Shown here in pieces: positions 37,707 to 47,241 of a stretch of 64,000 bases of DNA (its first letter is position 1; every line of letters begins with the position of its first letter). Both the position numbers and the translations under genes were made by a program. The notes beneath the pieces were generated by a model, which did not search any database, was not told where the DNA came from, and saw only the letters and a program-made list of their open reading frames with translations. The stretch is from Frigidibacter albus (GTDB lineage: Bacteria; Pseudomonadota; Alphaproteobacteria; Rhodobacterales; Rhodobacteraceae), in the NCBI RefSeq assembly GCF_009908165.1, contig NZ_JAAAUC010000006.1, positions 124,001 to 188,000 of the forward strand, given 5' to 3'.

Positions 37707-38419
37707 ATGGCGTGAATGCCCCCGACGCGCATCTGCTGATCGTCGATGATGATGAGCGGATCCGCGGGCTGTTGCAGAAGTTCTTGGCGCGGAACGGCTT
37801 TCTGGTGACCGCGGCGCGGGATGCCGCCCATGCGCGGCGGCTGCTGTCGGGGCTCGACTTCGACATGATCGTTCTGGACGTGATGATGCCGGGCGAGGAC
37901 GGGATCAGCCTGACCCGCGACCTGCGCCGCAAGATGACCGTGCCGATCCTGCTGTTGACCGCCAAGGGCGAGACGGCCGAGCGGATCGAGGGGCTGGAGG
38001 CAGGGGCGGATGACTACCTTGCCAAGCCGTTCGAGCCCAAGGAGCTGCTGCTGCGGATCAACGCGATCCTGCGCCGCGCGCCGCAGGCTGCCGCCAAGGG
38101 GCCGAAGTTCATCCATCTGGGCCCCGTGCGCTATGACCTTGACCGGGGCGAGCTGTGGCAGGGCGATGCGCTGGTGCGGCTGACCGCGACCGAGGCGGCG
38201 TTGATGCGGATCTTTGCGGGCAAGGCCGGCGAGCCGATCTCGCGGCAGACGCTGGTCGAGGAGCTGGGGCGCGACAAGGGCGGCGCGGCCGAGCAGGCGC
38301 AGGAACGGGCGGTGGATGTGCAGATCACCCGGCTGCGGCGCAAGATCGAGGGCGACCCGAAGGAGCCGCGCTATCTGCAGACGGTGCGGGGCGCGGGCTA
38401 TATGCTGATGCCGGAGTAA
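37703..38419 (+). CDS. petR: OmpR-family response regulator PetR
   Basis: The 238-aa protein has a receiver domain (acidic DDDE at about 15-18, phospho-Asp in IVLDVMMPGEDG, LTAKGE, and Lys in DDYLAKPFEP) and a C-terminal winged-helix effector domain (ITRLRRKIEGDPKEPRYLQTVRGAGYML). It is coupled to petP by an ATGA overlap. No histidine kinase gene is adjacent, so the phosphodonor is unknown. Confidence 0.9.
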   Translation: MNGVNAPDAHLLIVDDDERIRGLLQKFLARNGFLVTAARDAAHARRLLSGLDFDMIVLDVMMPGEDGISLTRDLRRKMTVPILLLTAKGETAERIEGLEAGADDYLAKPFEPKELLLRINAILRRAPQAAAKGPKFIHLGPVRYDLDRGELWQGDALVRLTATEAALMRIFAGKAGEPISRQTLVEELGRDKGGAAEQAQERAVDVQITRLRRKIEGDPKEPRYLQTVRGAGYMLMPE

Positions 38420-38484
38420 GGGGGGCGCTGCCCCCGTCCGCCGTTGGCGGACTCCCCCGGGATATTTGGAAAAGGCAAAGGGGC
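38420..38484 (+). repeat. 3'-end hairpin repeat (GGGATATTTGGA type), copy 1
   Basis: Two GC hairpins (GGGGGC..GCCCCC and GTCCGCC..GGCGGAC) are followed by CCCCCGGGATATTTGGAAAAGGCAAAGGGG. The same tail recurs inverted at 42921-42980 and, in shorter form, at 56125-56166, always at gene 3' ends. It probably serves as a terminator or mRNA 3' stabiliser for petR. Confidence 0.8.
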
Positions 38485-38544
38485 AGGTGGCCCTGCGGGG
38501 GCCGGGGCGCTATATCGGGGCGGCATGAGAGAAGGAGCGGCGGC

Positions 38545-38781
38545 ATGGGCGAGATTGCAGCGATGAGCTTCGAGGAAGCGATGAAAGAGCTTGAGGCGGT
38601 GGTCGGCAAGCTGGAGCGGGGCGATGTGCCGCTGGAGGATTCGATCAAGCTGTATGAACGCGGCGCCGCGCTGAAGGCGCATTGCGATGCGCGGCTGAAG
38701 GCGGCCGAGGAGAAGGTGGCACGGATCACCCTGGGCGCCGATGGCCAGCCTGCGGGGCTGACGCCGGTCGAAGGGCTGTAA
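38545..38781 (+). CDS. xseB: Exodeoxyribonuclease VII small subunit
   Basis: The 78-aa subunit (FEEAMKELEAVVGKLERGDVPLEDSIKLYERG is the family core) works with XseA in single-strand DNA degradation. The ATG at 38545 follows AAGGAG. ispA begins on the base after its stop. The order xseB-ispA-dxs is widely conserved in proteobacteria. Confidence 0.95.
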   Translation: MGEIAAMSFEEAMKELEAVVGKLERGDVPLEDSIKLYERGAALKAHCDARLKAAEEKVARITLGADGQPAGLTPVEGL

Positions 38782-39648
38782 GTGTTTCCGGAGCGGCTGG
38801 CACAGGCGGCGGAAGAGATCGGCGGTGCGCTGGAGGCTGCGCTGGCGGGCAAGGCCGACCAGCCGGTGGTGGAGGCAATGCGCTATGCCCTGCGGGGCGG
38901 CAAGCGGCTGCGCGGGTTCCTGGTGCTGGAAAGCGCGGCGCTGCACGGGATCAGCCGCGCGGCGGCCCTGCCGGCGGCGGCGGCGGTCGAGGCGCTGCAT
39001 GCCTATAGCCTGGTGCATGACGACCTGCCCTGCATGGATGATGACGACCTGCGCCGCGGCCAGCCCACCGTGCATGTGCGGTGGGACGAGGCGACGGCGG
39101 TGCTGGCCGGGGATGCGTTGCAGACGCTTGCCTTCGAGCTGTGCTGTGACCCGGTGCTTGGCCCGGCCGAGCGGCGGGTGGCGCTGGTGGCGGCGCTGGC
39201 GAAAGCGTCCGGGGCCGAGGGCATGGTGCTGGGGCAGGCGCTGGACATTGCCGCCGAAAGCGCCGCTGCGCCGCTGACGCTGGAGGAGATCACCGCCCTG
39301 CAGGCTGGCAAGACCGGCGCGCTGATCGGCTTTGCCGCCGAGGCAGGGGCGATCCTGGCAGGGGCAGACCGCTTGCCGCTGCGGGCTTATGCGGAGGCGT
39401 TCGGGCTTGCCTTTCAGATTGCCGACGACATCTTGGATGTGGAGGGCGACCCCGAGGCGGCGGGCAAGCGGCTTGGCAAGGATGCCGGCGCGGGCAAGGC
39501 CACCTTCGTGTCGCTGCTGGGGCTGGAGAGGGCGAAGGCCCGCGCTAAGGACCTGGTAACCATGGCCGAGCTAGCCTTGGCCCCCTATGGTGCGGCAGCG
39601 GAGACCTTGCGGGACGCGGCGCGCTTCGCTATCGCCCGGCAAAGCTGA
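38782..39648 (+). CDS. ispA: Farnesyl diphosphate synthase (polyprenyl synthetase)
   Basis: Condenses IPP with DMAPP/GPP; supplies precursors for quinones, carotenoids and undecaprenyl phosphate. The 288-aa protein has the first Asp-rich motif HDDLPCMDDDD and the second, DDILDVEGD. The GTG start immediately follows the xseB stop, so translation is coupled. Confidence 0.95.
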   Translation: MFPERLAQAAEEIGGALEAALAGKADQPVVEAMRYALRGGKRLRGFLVLESAALHGISRAAALPAAAAVEALHAYSLVHDDLPCMDDDDLRRGQPTVHVRWDEATAVLAGDALQTLAFELCCDPVLGPAERRVALVAALAKASGAEGMVLGQALDIAAESAAAPLTLEEITALQAGKTGALIGFAAEAGAILAGADRLPLRAYAEAFGLAFQIADDILDVEGDPEAAGKRLGKDAGAGKATFVSLLGLERAKARAKDLVTMAELALAPYGAAAETLRDAARFAIARQS

Positions 39649-39681
39649 GACCGCCAGCGCAGGCTGGCGAGGGAAAGGGCC

Positions 39682-41604
39682 GTGATGACCGACCGACCGA
39701 AGACCCCGATGCTGGACCGCGTGCATGTGCCCGCGGATCTCAAGGCGCTGTCCGACCGCGAACTGCGGCACCTGGCTGATGAGCTGCGGGCCGAGACCAT
39801 CTCGGCGGTATCGGTGACGGGCGGGCATCTGGGCGCGGGGCTGGGGGTGGTGGAGCTGACCGTGGCGATCCATGCCGTCTTCGACACGCCGCGCGACAAG
39901 CTGATCTGGGATGTGGGCCATCAGTGCTATCCCCACAAGATCTTGACCGGGCGGCGCGAGCGCATCCGCACCTTGCGGATGAAGGACGGGCTGTCGGGCT
40001 TTACCAAGCGATCTGAATCGCCATTCGATCCGTTCGGGGCGGCGCATTCCTCGACCTCGATCAGCGCGGCGCTTGGCTTTGCGGCGGCGCGCGACCTTGG
40101 CGGCGATGCCGGCGATGCCATCGCGGTGATCGGCGATGGCGCGATGAGCGCGGGCATGGCCTATGAGGCGATGAACAATGCCGGGCACCTGAAGAAGCGG
40201 CTGTTCGTGGTGCTGAACGACAATGAGATGTCGATTGCGCCCCCCGTCGGGGCGATGTCGGCTTACCTCACGCGGCTTTACTCCGGGGCGCCGTTCCAGG
40301 AGCTGAAGGCGGTGGCCAAGGGCGCCGTCAGCCTGCTGCCCGAGCCTTTGCAGGAAGGGGCGCGGCGCGCCAAGGAGATGCTGAAGGGCATCGCCGTCGG
40401 CGGCACATTGTTCGAGGAGCTGGGCTTCAGCTATGTCGGCCCGATCGACGGGCATGACCTGGACCAGCTGCTGCCGCTGCTGCGCGCGGTGAAGGCGCGG
40501 GCGACGGGGCCGATGCTGATCCACGTGATCACCCGCAAGGGCAAGGGCTATGCCCCGGCCGAGCGCGCTGCCGACAAGGGCCATGCGACCGCCAAGTTCG
40601 ATGTGGTAACCGGCGCGCAGGTGAAGGCGGCGTCGAATGCGCCGGGCTATACCAAGGTCTTCGCGCAATCGCTGATCCGCGAGGCCGAGGCCGACAACCG
40701 TATCGTGGCGGTGACGGCGGCGATGCCGGATGGCACCGGGCTGAATCTGTTTGCGGAACGCTTCCCGCGCCGCTGCTTCGACGTGGGGATCGCCGAGCAG
40801 CACGCGGTGACCTTTGCCGCCGGGATGGCCGCGGGCGGGATGAAGCCGTTCTGCGCGCTTTATTCCACCTTCCTGCAGCGCGGCTATGACCAGGTCGTGC
40901 ATGACGTGGCGATCCAGCGGCTGCCGGTGCGCTTTGCCATCGACAGGGCGGGGCTGGTGGGCGCGGATGGCGCCACCCATGCCGGGGCCTTCGACGTGGC
41001 CTTTCTGGCCAACCTGCCCGGCTTCGTGGTGATGGCCGCGGCGGATGAGGCGGAACTGGTGCATATGGTGGCGACGGCGGCGGCGCATGACGCCGGCCCC
41101 ATCGCCTTCCGCTATCCGCGCGGCGATGGCACCGGGGTCGAGATGCCGGAGCGGGGCGTGCCGCTGGAGATCGGCCGCGGCCGGATCATCGCCGAGGGCG
41201 GGCGCGTGGCGATCCTGTCCTTTGGCACGCGGCTGGCCGAGGTGATGATGGCGCGCGAGGCGCTGGCGGCGCGGGGGCTGGCGCCCACGGTGGCCGATGC
41301 CCGCTTTGCGAAGCCCTTGGACCGGGAGCTGATCCTGCGGCTGGCGGCAGAGCATGAGGCGCTGATCTGCGTCGAGGAAGGCGCGGTGGGCGGTTTTGGC
41401 AGCCATGTCGCGCAGCTTCTGGCCGAGGAAGGCGTGTTCGACCGCGGGCTGAAATTCCGCTCGATGGTGCTGCCGGACACATTCATCGACCAGATGAGCC
41501 CCGAAGACATGTATGCCGTGGCCGGCATGAACGCCCCGCTGATCGAAGCCAAGGTGCTCGAAGTGCTGGGGGTTGCGGTGGCGGGCGCGCGCAGCCGCGC
41601 CTGA
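39682..41604 (+). CDS. dxs: 1-deoxy-D-xylulose-5-phosphate synthase
   Basis: TPP-dependent first enzyme of the MEP isoprenoid pathway, 640 aa, normal length. The TPP-binding site is [18 protein letters not shown]; the N-terminal His region is [10 protein letters not shown]; the transketolase-like pyrimidine domain starts near residue 320 ([17 protein letters not shown]). GTG at 39682 or ATG at 39685 after GGGAAAGGG. It is in the operon with xseB and ispA. Rhodobacter species often carry a second dxs. Confidence 0.97.
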   Translation: MMTDRPKTPMLDRVHVPADLKALSDRELRHLADELRAETISAVSVTGGHLGAGLGVVELTVAIHAVFDTPRDKLIWDVGHQCYPHKILTGRRERIRTLRMKDGLSGFTKRSESPFDPFGAAHSSTSISAALGFAAARDLGGDAGDAIAVIGDGAMSAGMAYEAMNNAGHLKKRLFVVLNDNEMSIAPPVGAMSAYLTRLYSGAPFQELKAVAKGAVSLLPEPLQEGARRAKEMLKGIAVGGTLFEELGFSYVGPIDGHDLDQLLPLLRAVKARATGPMLIHVITRKGKGYAPAERAADKGHATAKFDVVTGAQVKAASNAPGYTKVFAQSLIREAEADNRIVAVTAAMPDGTGLNLFAERFPRRCFDVGIAEQHAVTFAAGMAAGGMKPFCALYSTFLQRGYDQVVHDVAIQRLPVRFAIDRAGLVGADGATHAGAFDVAFLANLPGFVVMAAADEAELVHMVATAAAHDAGPIAFRYPRGDGTGVEMPERGVPLEIGRGRIIAEGGRVAILSFGTRLAEVMMAREALAARGLAPTVADARFAKPLDRELILRLAAEHEALICVEEGAVGGFGSHVAQLLAEEGVFDRGLKFRSMVLPDTFIDQMSPEDMYAVAGMNAPLIEAKVLEVLGVAVAGARSRA

Positions 41605-41706
41605 ACCCGCATCCGGGATGTTGCAATCCGCGCCGCGGCAGGCCACATCTGCCGCGGGGAGGAACCGGGTGCGCCGCGCGCGCATCCGCTTCAAGGAGCA
41701 TCCGAC

Positions 41707-42921
41707 TTGGCCGATCCGACCTACCCGCCCCTGCAAGAGGCGCTGAGTGCCGCGCCGACGGTAGACCCCCGCATCGTGCTGTTCGCGCTCGCCATGGGCG
41801 GCTTCACCATCGGCACCACCGAGTTTGCGGCGATGGCGCTGGTCCCCTATTTCTCAGCCGGGCTTGGCATTGACGAGCCGACCGCCAGCCATGTGATCAG
41901 CGCCTATGCGCTTGGCGTCGTGGTCGGCGCGCCGCTGATCGCGGTGTTCGGGGCACGGGTGGCGCGTCGCAGCCTGCTGATCGGGCTGATGGTGATCTTT
42001 GGCCTCTTCAACCTGATGGCGGCGATGGCGCCGACCTATGGCACGATGCTGGCGGCGCGGTTCCTGGCCGGGCTGCCGCATGGCGCCTATTTCGGGGTGG
42101 CGGCGCTGGTCGCGGCCTCTGTCGTGCGGCCGAACCAGCGGGCGCAGGCGGTGGCGCGGATCATGGTCGGGCTGACGGTGGCGACGGTGATCGGGGTGCC
42201 CTTCGCAAGTTTCCTTGGCCAGACGGTGGGTTGGCGCTGGGGCTTTGCGCTGGTGGGGGTGCTTGCGGCCACGACCGCGGCGCTGATCTGGGCCTATGCG
42301 CCGCGCGATGCCGGCGATCCCGGCGCGCGGCCGATGCGCGAGCTGTCGGCGATTGGCAATCGGCAGGTCTGGCTGATGCTGGCGGTGGGGGCGGTCGGGT
42401 TCGGCGGCTTCTTTGCGATCTACACCTATACCGCCTCGACCATCCTCGAGGTGACGCAGGCCCGGCCGGTGATGGTGCCGGTGGCGCTGGCGGTGTTCGG
42501 CGTGGGGATGACGCTGGGGACACTGGCGGCCGGTTGGGCCGCCGACCGCGCCCCGGTCAGGACCGGGTTCTTCCTGCTGCTGTCGAGCGCGGCGCTGGCG
42601 GCGATCTATCCGATGACGACGGGCTCGCTGGCGACCTTGCTGCCGATGCTGTTCCTGATCGGGATGACCGGCAGCCTTGGCACGGTGATCCAGACCCGGC
42701 TGATGGATGTCGCGGGCGATGCGCAGACGCTGGCCGCCGCGCTGAACCATTCGGCCTTCAACGTGGCGAATGCGCTTGGCCCCTGGCTCGCGGCGCAGGT
42801 GCTGCTGGCGGGGTACGGGCTGCCCGCCACCGGCTATGTCGGCGTGGTGCTGTCGTTGGCCGGCGCCGTGATCTTCGCCGCCGCGGTACTGGACGCGCGG
42901 CGTGGCAAGGGCTGGGGCTAA
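41707..42921 (+). CDS. MFS transporter, DHA1 drug/sugar efflux type
   Basis: A 404-aa protein with 12 predicted helices. The conserved N-terminal FTIGTTEFAAMALVPYFS and loop FGARVARRSLL match the arabinose-efflux/PbuE-like DHA1 subgroup. It uses a TTG start at 41707 with AAGGAG 8 bp upstream. The substrate cannot be assigned. It is followed by a 3'-end hairpin repeat. Confidence 0.85.
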   Translation: MADPTYPPLQEALSAAPTVDPRIVLFALAMGGFTIGTTEFAAMALVPYFSAGLGIDEPTASHVISAYALGVVVGAPLIAVFGARVARRSLLIGLMVIFGLFNLMAAMAPTYGTMLAARFLAGLPHGAYFGVAALVAASVVRPNQRAQAVARIMVGLTVATVIGVPFASFLGQTVGWRWGFALVGVLAATTAALIWAYAPRDAGDPGARPMRELSAIGNRQVWLMLAVGAVGFGGFFAIYTYTASTILEVTQARPVMVPVALAVFGVGMTLGTLAAGWAADRAPVRTGFFLLLSSAALAAIYPMTTGSLATLLPMLFLIGMTGSLGTVIQTRLMDVAGDAQTLAAALNHSAFNVANALGPWLAAQVLLAGYGLPATGYVGVVLSLAGAVIFAAAVLDARRGKGWG

Positions 42922-42980
42922 CCCCTTTCCCCTTTGCCTTTTCCAAATATCCTCGGGGGTGCGGGGGCAGACGGCCCCCG
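42921..42980 (-). repeat. 3'-end hairpin repeat, copy 2
   Basis: Inverted relative to copy 1: CCCCTTTGCCTTTTCCAAATATCCTCGGGGG, followed by the GCGGGGGC..GCCCCCGC hairpin. It fills the 60-bp gap between the convergent MFS and SDR genes and may terminate both. Confidence 0.8.
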
Positions 42981-42981
42981 C

Positions 42982-43872
42982 TCAGCCCTCGGCCGCCAGC
43001 AATGCCGCCAGCCCTTCGCGGTAGCCCGGATAGAGCAGCTTCACCCCCAGACCCTGCTTGATGCGGTCGTTCCTGACCCGCTTCGACTCGGCATAGAAGC
43101 TGCGGGCCATCGGCGACATCTCGGCCTCGTCATAGCGCAGGGCGGGGGGCAGCGGCAGGTCAAGCAGGGTTGCTGCGTGGGCGATCACATCCTCGGGCGG
43201 GGCGGGTTCGTCGTCGCAGACGTTGTAGACGGTGCCGGGCGCGGGGTGGACGATGGAGGCGGCGAGGACCTGCGCGATGTCGTCGACATGGATGCGGCTG
43301 AACACCTGACCGGGCTTGATGATGCGGCGGGCGGTGCCGTCGCGGACCTTGGCGAAGGGGCCGCGGCCGGGGCCGTAGATGCCGGCGAGGCGGAAGATGT
43401 GCAGCGGCAGGCCGGAGGCGGCAGCGAGGGATTGCCATTCGGCCTCGGCCAGGACGCGCGCCTTGCCGCGGCGGGTGGCGGGGGCGAGCACGCACTCCTC
43501 ATCGACCCAGCCGCCGGCATGATCGCCGTAAACCCCTGTTGTGGAAAGATAACCTGCCCAGGCGATGTGCGGGGCAGCGGCGATTTCATCGCGGTGGGCG
43601 GCCAGAACCGGGTCGCCATCTTCCTCGGGGGCGATGGAGGTCAGGAGGTGGGTCGCCTCGGCCAGCGCGGGGGCGATGGGGGTGCCGGGCCAGATCAGCG
43701 GCTCGATCCCGGTGGCGCGCAGCGCCTCGGCCTTGGCGGCAGAACGGGTGGTGCCGATGATCCGCCAGCCTTGCGGTAGCAGCAGGCGGGCGAGGGCCTG
43801 CGCCGAATAGCCGTGGCCGAGGGAGAGGAGGGTGCCGGGGCTGCTGGAAATATCTGGGTTCGTCAAGGTCAT
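42982..43872 (-). CDS. SDR/epimerase-family NAD(P)-dependent protein (YeeZ-like)
   Basis: The 296-aa extended SDR-like protein begins with a Rossmann motif (LLSLGHGYSAQALARLLL) and has the STTGVYGDHAG and SRIHVDDIAQVLAA segments of atypical epimerases. The usual catalytic YxxxK is not evident, as in the YeeZ group. The physiological substrate is unknown. It ends the minus-strand group with the SelW-like gene 21 bp upstream. Confidence 0.82.
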   Translation of the reverse strand: MTLTNPDISSSPGTLLSLGHGYSAQALARLLLPQGWRIIGTTRSAAKAEALRATGIEPLIWPGTPIAPALAEATHLLTSIAPEEDGDPVLAAHRDEIAAAPHIAWAGYLSTTGVYGDHAGGWVDEECVLAPATRRGKARVLAEAEWQSLAAASGLPLHIFRLAGIYGPGRGPFAKVRDGTARRIIKPGQVFSRIHVDDIAQVLAASIVHPAPGTVYNVCDDEPAPPEDVIAHAATLLDLPLPPALRYDEAEMSPMARSFYAESKRVRNDRIKQGLGVKLLYPGYREGLAALLAAEG

Positions 43873-43893
43873 GCCCCCTATGTTGCGGGCAGT

Positions 43894-44187
43894 TTACGCG
43901 CTTGGGGACGTGCGGTCGAGATGGCCAAGATCGCGGTCCGGTGCGATGACGTCGCGGACCCTTTGTTTCAGCGCGCGGGCATCGGGGAAGCCGCCGTCGC
44001 GCTTGCGCTCCCAGATCACGGTGCCGTTCACCTGCACCTCGAACACGCCGCCGGTGCCGGGGATCAGGGCAACGGAGCCAAGGTCATGGCCGAAGGTCTG
44101 CAGCAGTTCCTGCGCCATCCAGGCGGCGCGGAGCAGCCAGTTGCATTGGGTGCAATAGGCGATGGTGACGGCGGGGGCATCAGGCAT
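43894..44187 (-). CDS. SelT/SelW/SelH-family (Rdx) redox protein
   Basis: A 97-aa thioredoxin-like protein with an N-terminal CxxC (YCTQCNWLLRAAW) and the G-GVFEVQVNG strand typical of Rdx proteins. Here the selenocysteine position of SelW is Cys. The ATG at 44187 follows AAAGGAG. It starts 49 bp after the topoisomerase stop on the same strand. The redox partner is unknown. Confidence 0.88.
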   Translation of the reverse strand: MPDAPAVTIAYCTQCNWLLRAAWMAQELLQTFGHDLGSVALIPGTGGVFEVQVNGTVIWERKRDGGFPDARALKQRVRDVIAPDRDLGHLDRTSPSA

Positions 44188-44236
44188 GGCGGGCTCCTTT
44201 GCGGCAGGATGGGCGCGCGGGCGGAGCTGCGCAAGC

Positions 44237-45220
44237 CTATCCATCCAGCAGGCGAAGCAGGGCGCGTTCGGGGAGGCGGAGGCCCTGGGAAGGGGGGAGG
44301 TCTGCGGCCAGTGCTGCGCGTTTGTCCAGTGAATGTGATGAAAAGTCAATGACTTGCGGGTGGATGTAGCTGCCGCGCGCGACGGTGGGGGTGTTGTGCA
44401 GGCGCGATGCCGCGGCCTGCGAGAGGCTGCGTATGGTGGGTTTCTCTTCGGAGAGGGCAGCCTCCAGCGCCGCGACGGAGCCGTTCCAGGTGCGGAAGGT
44501 CTTGGCCGTGGCGCCCGCATCGCCGACCAGATCCGCCAGACGGGCGTTGACCTGATCCGAGGTGACGGGGCGGGTGGTGCCGTCGTCATCCACCCATTTC
44601 GCGAGGCTCTGGCCGGGAAGATCGTCCAAAGCGGTTAACACCCGGTTGAGGGTGCGGTCCGCGACGGCGGCGCGGACGCGCTGGCCGCCCTTGGCGGTGT
44701 AGTCGAGGCTGAGACCGGAGGCGCTGAGCTTCAGGTGCTTGCGGCGCAGGGTAGTGGCGCCGAAACTGCCGTTCAGGCTGGCATAGGCGGGGTTGCCGAC
44801 GCGGATCGACAGGCGGTCGATCAGCAGCAGCACGGCGGCGATGGCGAAGGCCTGGTCGCCCGCCTCGCCCTGCAGGTCGCGCAGGATGGCGCGGCGGATG
44901 CGGGGCAGGGCGGCGCCGAAAGCGGGCAGGCCGGCATACTTCTTCTCGGCCTGAAATGCAGTCCAATCAGGGTGATAGCGGTATTGCTTGCGCAGTCGGG
45001 CATCGCGGCCGGTGGCTTGAAGATGGCCATCGGGGCGCGGGCAGATCCACACATCCTCATAGGCGGGGGGCACGGCAAGGGCGGCGATCCGGGCGCGCTC
45101 GGCGGTGGCTGAGATGGTGGTGCCGTCGGGGGCCAGGTAGGAAAAACCGCGGCCGCGGCGCAGGCGGCGGATGCCGGGTTCGGTGTCGGGATAGTAGATC
45201 AGGGTGGGGCGGGGGGACAT
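44237..45220 (-). CDS. DNA topoisomerase IB
   Basis: Poxvirus-like type IB topoisomerase that nicks and religates one strand through a 3'-phosphotyrosine. The 327-aa protein has the catalytic-core features KTFRTWNGSVAA, RLSIRVGNPAYA and the Tyr nucleophile context ARGSYIHPQV. The start at 45220 (MSPRPTLIYYPD) has CAGGAG upstream; a longer frame would run into the phased repeat. The intergenic region upstream (45221-45435) is shared with divergent ade. Confidence 0.9.
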   Translation of the reverse strand: MSPRPTLIYYPDTEPGIRRLRRGRGFSYLAPDGTTISATAERARIAALAVPPAYEDVWICPRPDGHLQATGRDARLRKQYRYHPDWTAFQAEKKYAGLPAFGAALPRIRRAILRDLQGEAGDQAFAIAAVLLLIDRLSIRVGNPAYASLNGSFGATTLRRKHLKLSASGLSLDYTAKGGQRVRAAVADRTLNRVLTALDDLPGQSLAKWVDDDGTTRPVTSDQVNARLADLVGDAGATAKTFRTWNGSVAALEAALSEEKPTIRSLSQAAASRLHNTPTVARGSYIHPQVIDFSSHSLDKRAALAADLPPSQGLRLPERALLRLLDG

Positions 45221-45297
45221 CGGCAGCGGCTCCTGCAGGGGCCACGGCGAAACCCGCGAGGTGCGTGGCGGGTTCCGAGCGGCCTGCGGGGGCGATG

Positions 45298-45337
45298 TGG
45301 AAACCATGCAGAACCCATACATATGTCATATGTAAAG
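45298..45337 (+). repeat. 11-bp-phased array, copy c
   Basis: TGGAAACCATG (45298-45308) and CAGAACCCATA (45309-45319) are followed by CATATGTCATATGTAAAG, then CTGTCGGG shared with copy b. It sits between divergent topoisomerase IB and ade, so either promoter could be affected. Confidence 0.85.
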
Positions 45338-45435
45338 GAAATCTGTCGGGCATTCGGTCCCGGTCCCTAGGCCGCACGCCGCCACGTCGTCAGATCGTCA
45401 CTTGCAAGCCTTGCCGCGGTGAGAGAAGTTTCGGC

Positions 45436-47241
45436 ATGGAACAGTCGAATTTCCCGCTGAAAAGCTGGGCGGACGCCGCCCCCCGCCTGATCGCCATTGC
45501 TGCCGGACGCGAGGCCGCCGATCTGGTGGTGCGCGGCGGGCAATGGGTCAACGTCCACAGCCGCGAGGTGCTGCCCGGCCATGACATCGCGGTGGCCGAC
45601 GGGCGCATCGCCTATGTCGGCCCGGATGCGAGCCATTGCATCGGGCCCGAAACCGAGGTGATCGAGGCGGAAGGGCGCTTCATGATCCCCGGCCTCTGCG
45701 ACGGGCACATGCATATCGAAAGCGGTATGCTGACGCCGGCGGAGTTTGCGGCGGCGGTGATCCCGCATGGCACCACGACCATGTTCACCGACCCGCATGA
45801 GATTGCGAATGTGCTGGGGCTGGCCGGCGTGCGGATGATGCATGACGAGGCGCAGATGCAGCCGGTGAACATCTTCACCCAGATGCCAAGCTGTGCGCCC
45901 TCGGCCCCCGGGCTGGAGACGACGGGATACGAGATCACCGCCGATGACGTGGCCGAGGCGATGCAGTGGCCGGGCATCATCGGTCTGGGCGAGATGATGA
46001 ACTTTCCGGGCGTGATCGCCGGCGACCGCAAGATGCTGTCGGAGCTGAGCGTGACCCAGCGGGCGGGCAAGACCATTGGCGGGCATTATGCCAGCCCCGA
46101 TCTGGGCAATGCCTTCTCGGCCTATGTTGCGGGCGGTGCGGCGGATGACCATGAGGGCACGTCCGAGGCCGATGCGATTGCGCGGGTGCGGCAGGGGATG
46201 CGGGCGATGCTGCGGCTGGGCTCGGCCTGGTATGACGTGGAAAGCCAGATCACGGCGATCACGCAGAAGGGGCTCGATCCGCGGAACTTCATCCTGTGTA
46301 CCGATGATTGCCATTCGGGCACGCTGGTGAACGAGGGGCACATGAACCGGGTGGTGCGCCATGCCATCGCCTGCGGCTGTGACCCGCTGATCGCGTTGCA
46401 GATGGCCACGATCAACACCGCGACGCATTTCGGGCTGGAGCGGGATCTTGGCAGCCTGACGCCGGGGCGGCGGGCGGATATCATCCTGACCTCGGACCTG
46501 GCCAAGTTGCCCATCGAGCGGGTGATCGCGCGCGGGCGCACCGTGGCGATGGACGGCAAGCTGCTGGTGGAGTGCCCGCATTACGACTGGCCCGAGGAGG
46601 CGCGGGCCACGGTGCGGCTTGGCAAGGCGCTGGAGGCGGCGGATTTTGCGATTGCGGCGCCGGAGGGGGCGAACACCGTGACGGCCAAGGTGATCGGCGT
46701 GGTGGAGAACCAGGCGCCGACCAGGGCGCTGACCGCGGAACTGGCGGTGGTGGACGGGTTCGCGCAGCCCGATGAGGGCAAGGGCGTGGCGCAGATCGCG
46801 CTGGTGGAGCGGCACCGGGGCACCGGCAAGGTGGTGAACGGCTTCGTGTCGGGCTTTGGCTATACGGGGCGGATGGCGATTGGGTCCACCGTGGCGCATG
46901 ACAGCCACCACATGATCGTGGTTGGGACCGACCCTGAGATGATGGCGGCGGCGGCGAACCGGCTGGGCGAGATCGGCGGCGGGATCACCGTCTGGAAGGA
47001 CGGGGAGGAGATCGCGCAGGTGCCGCTGCCGATTGCGGGCCTGATGAGCGACAGCCCCGCGGTGGAAGTGGCGGCGAAGGCGGACCAGATGGTGGCGGCG
47101 ATGGCGACGTGCGGCTGCACCCTGAACAACGCCTATATGCAGCATTCGCTGCTGGCGCTGGTTGTGATCCCCGAACTGCGGATTTCCGACCTCGGGCTGG
47201 TGGATGTGACGAAATTCGAACTGACGGGGCTGTTTGAATGA
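45436..47241 (+). CDS. ade: Adenine deaminase
   Basis: Converts adenine to hypoxanthine plus ammonia; amidohydrolase superfamily. The 601-aa protein has the metal-binding GHMHIESGML and PHGTTTMFTDPHE, GGHYASPDLGNAFSAY, and the C-terminal domain of bacterial Ade (GSTVAHDSHHMIVVG). The ATG at 45436 starts it. It overlaps amn by 4 bp, placing two consecutive steps of purine salvage in one operon. Confidence 0.95.
   Translation: MEQSNFPLKSWADAAPRLIAIAAGREAADLVVRGGQWVNVHSREVLPGHDIAVADGRIAYVGPDASHCIGPETEVIEAEGRFMIPGLCDGHMHIESGMLTPAEFAAAVIPHGTTTMFTDPHEIANVLGLAGVRMMHDEAQMQPVNIFTQMPSCAPSAPGLETTGYEITADDVAEAMQWPGIIGLGEMMNFPGVIAGDRKMLSELSVTQRAGKTIGGHYASPDLGNAFSAYVAGGAADDHEGTSEADAIARVRQGMRAMLRLGSAWYDVESQITAITQKGLDPRNFILCTDDCHSGTLVNEGHMNRVVRHAIACGCDPLIALQMATINTATHFGLERDLGSLTPGRRADIILTSDLAKLPIERVIARGRTVAMDGKLLVECPHYDWPEEARATVRLGKALEAADFAIAAPEGANTVTAKVIGVVENQAPTRALTAELAVVDGFAQPDEGKGVAQIALVERHRGTGKVVNGFVSGFGYTGRMAIGSTVAHDSHHMIVVGTDPEMMAAAANRLGEIGGGITVWKDGEEIAQVPLPIAGLMSDSPAVEVAAKADQMVAAMATCGCTLNNAYMQHSLLALVVIPELRISDLGLVDVTKFELTGLFE

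Noticed and set aside
45305-45320. LexA/SOS box (GAAC-N7-GAAC) in array c
   Set aside because: Only one GAAC half is present, and the 11-bp repeat explains the sequence better.
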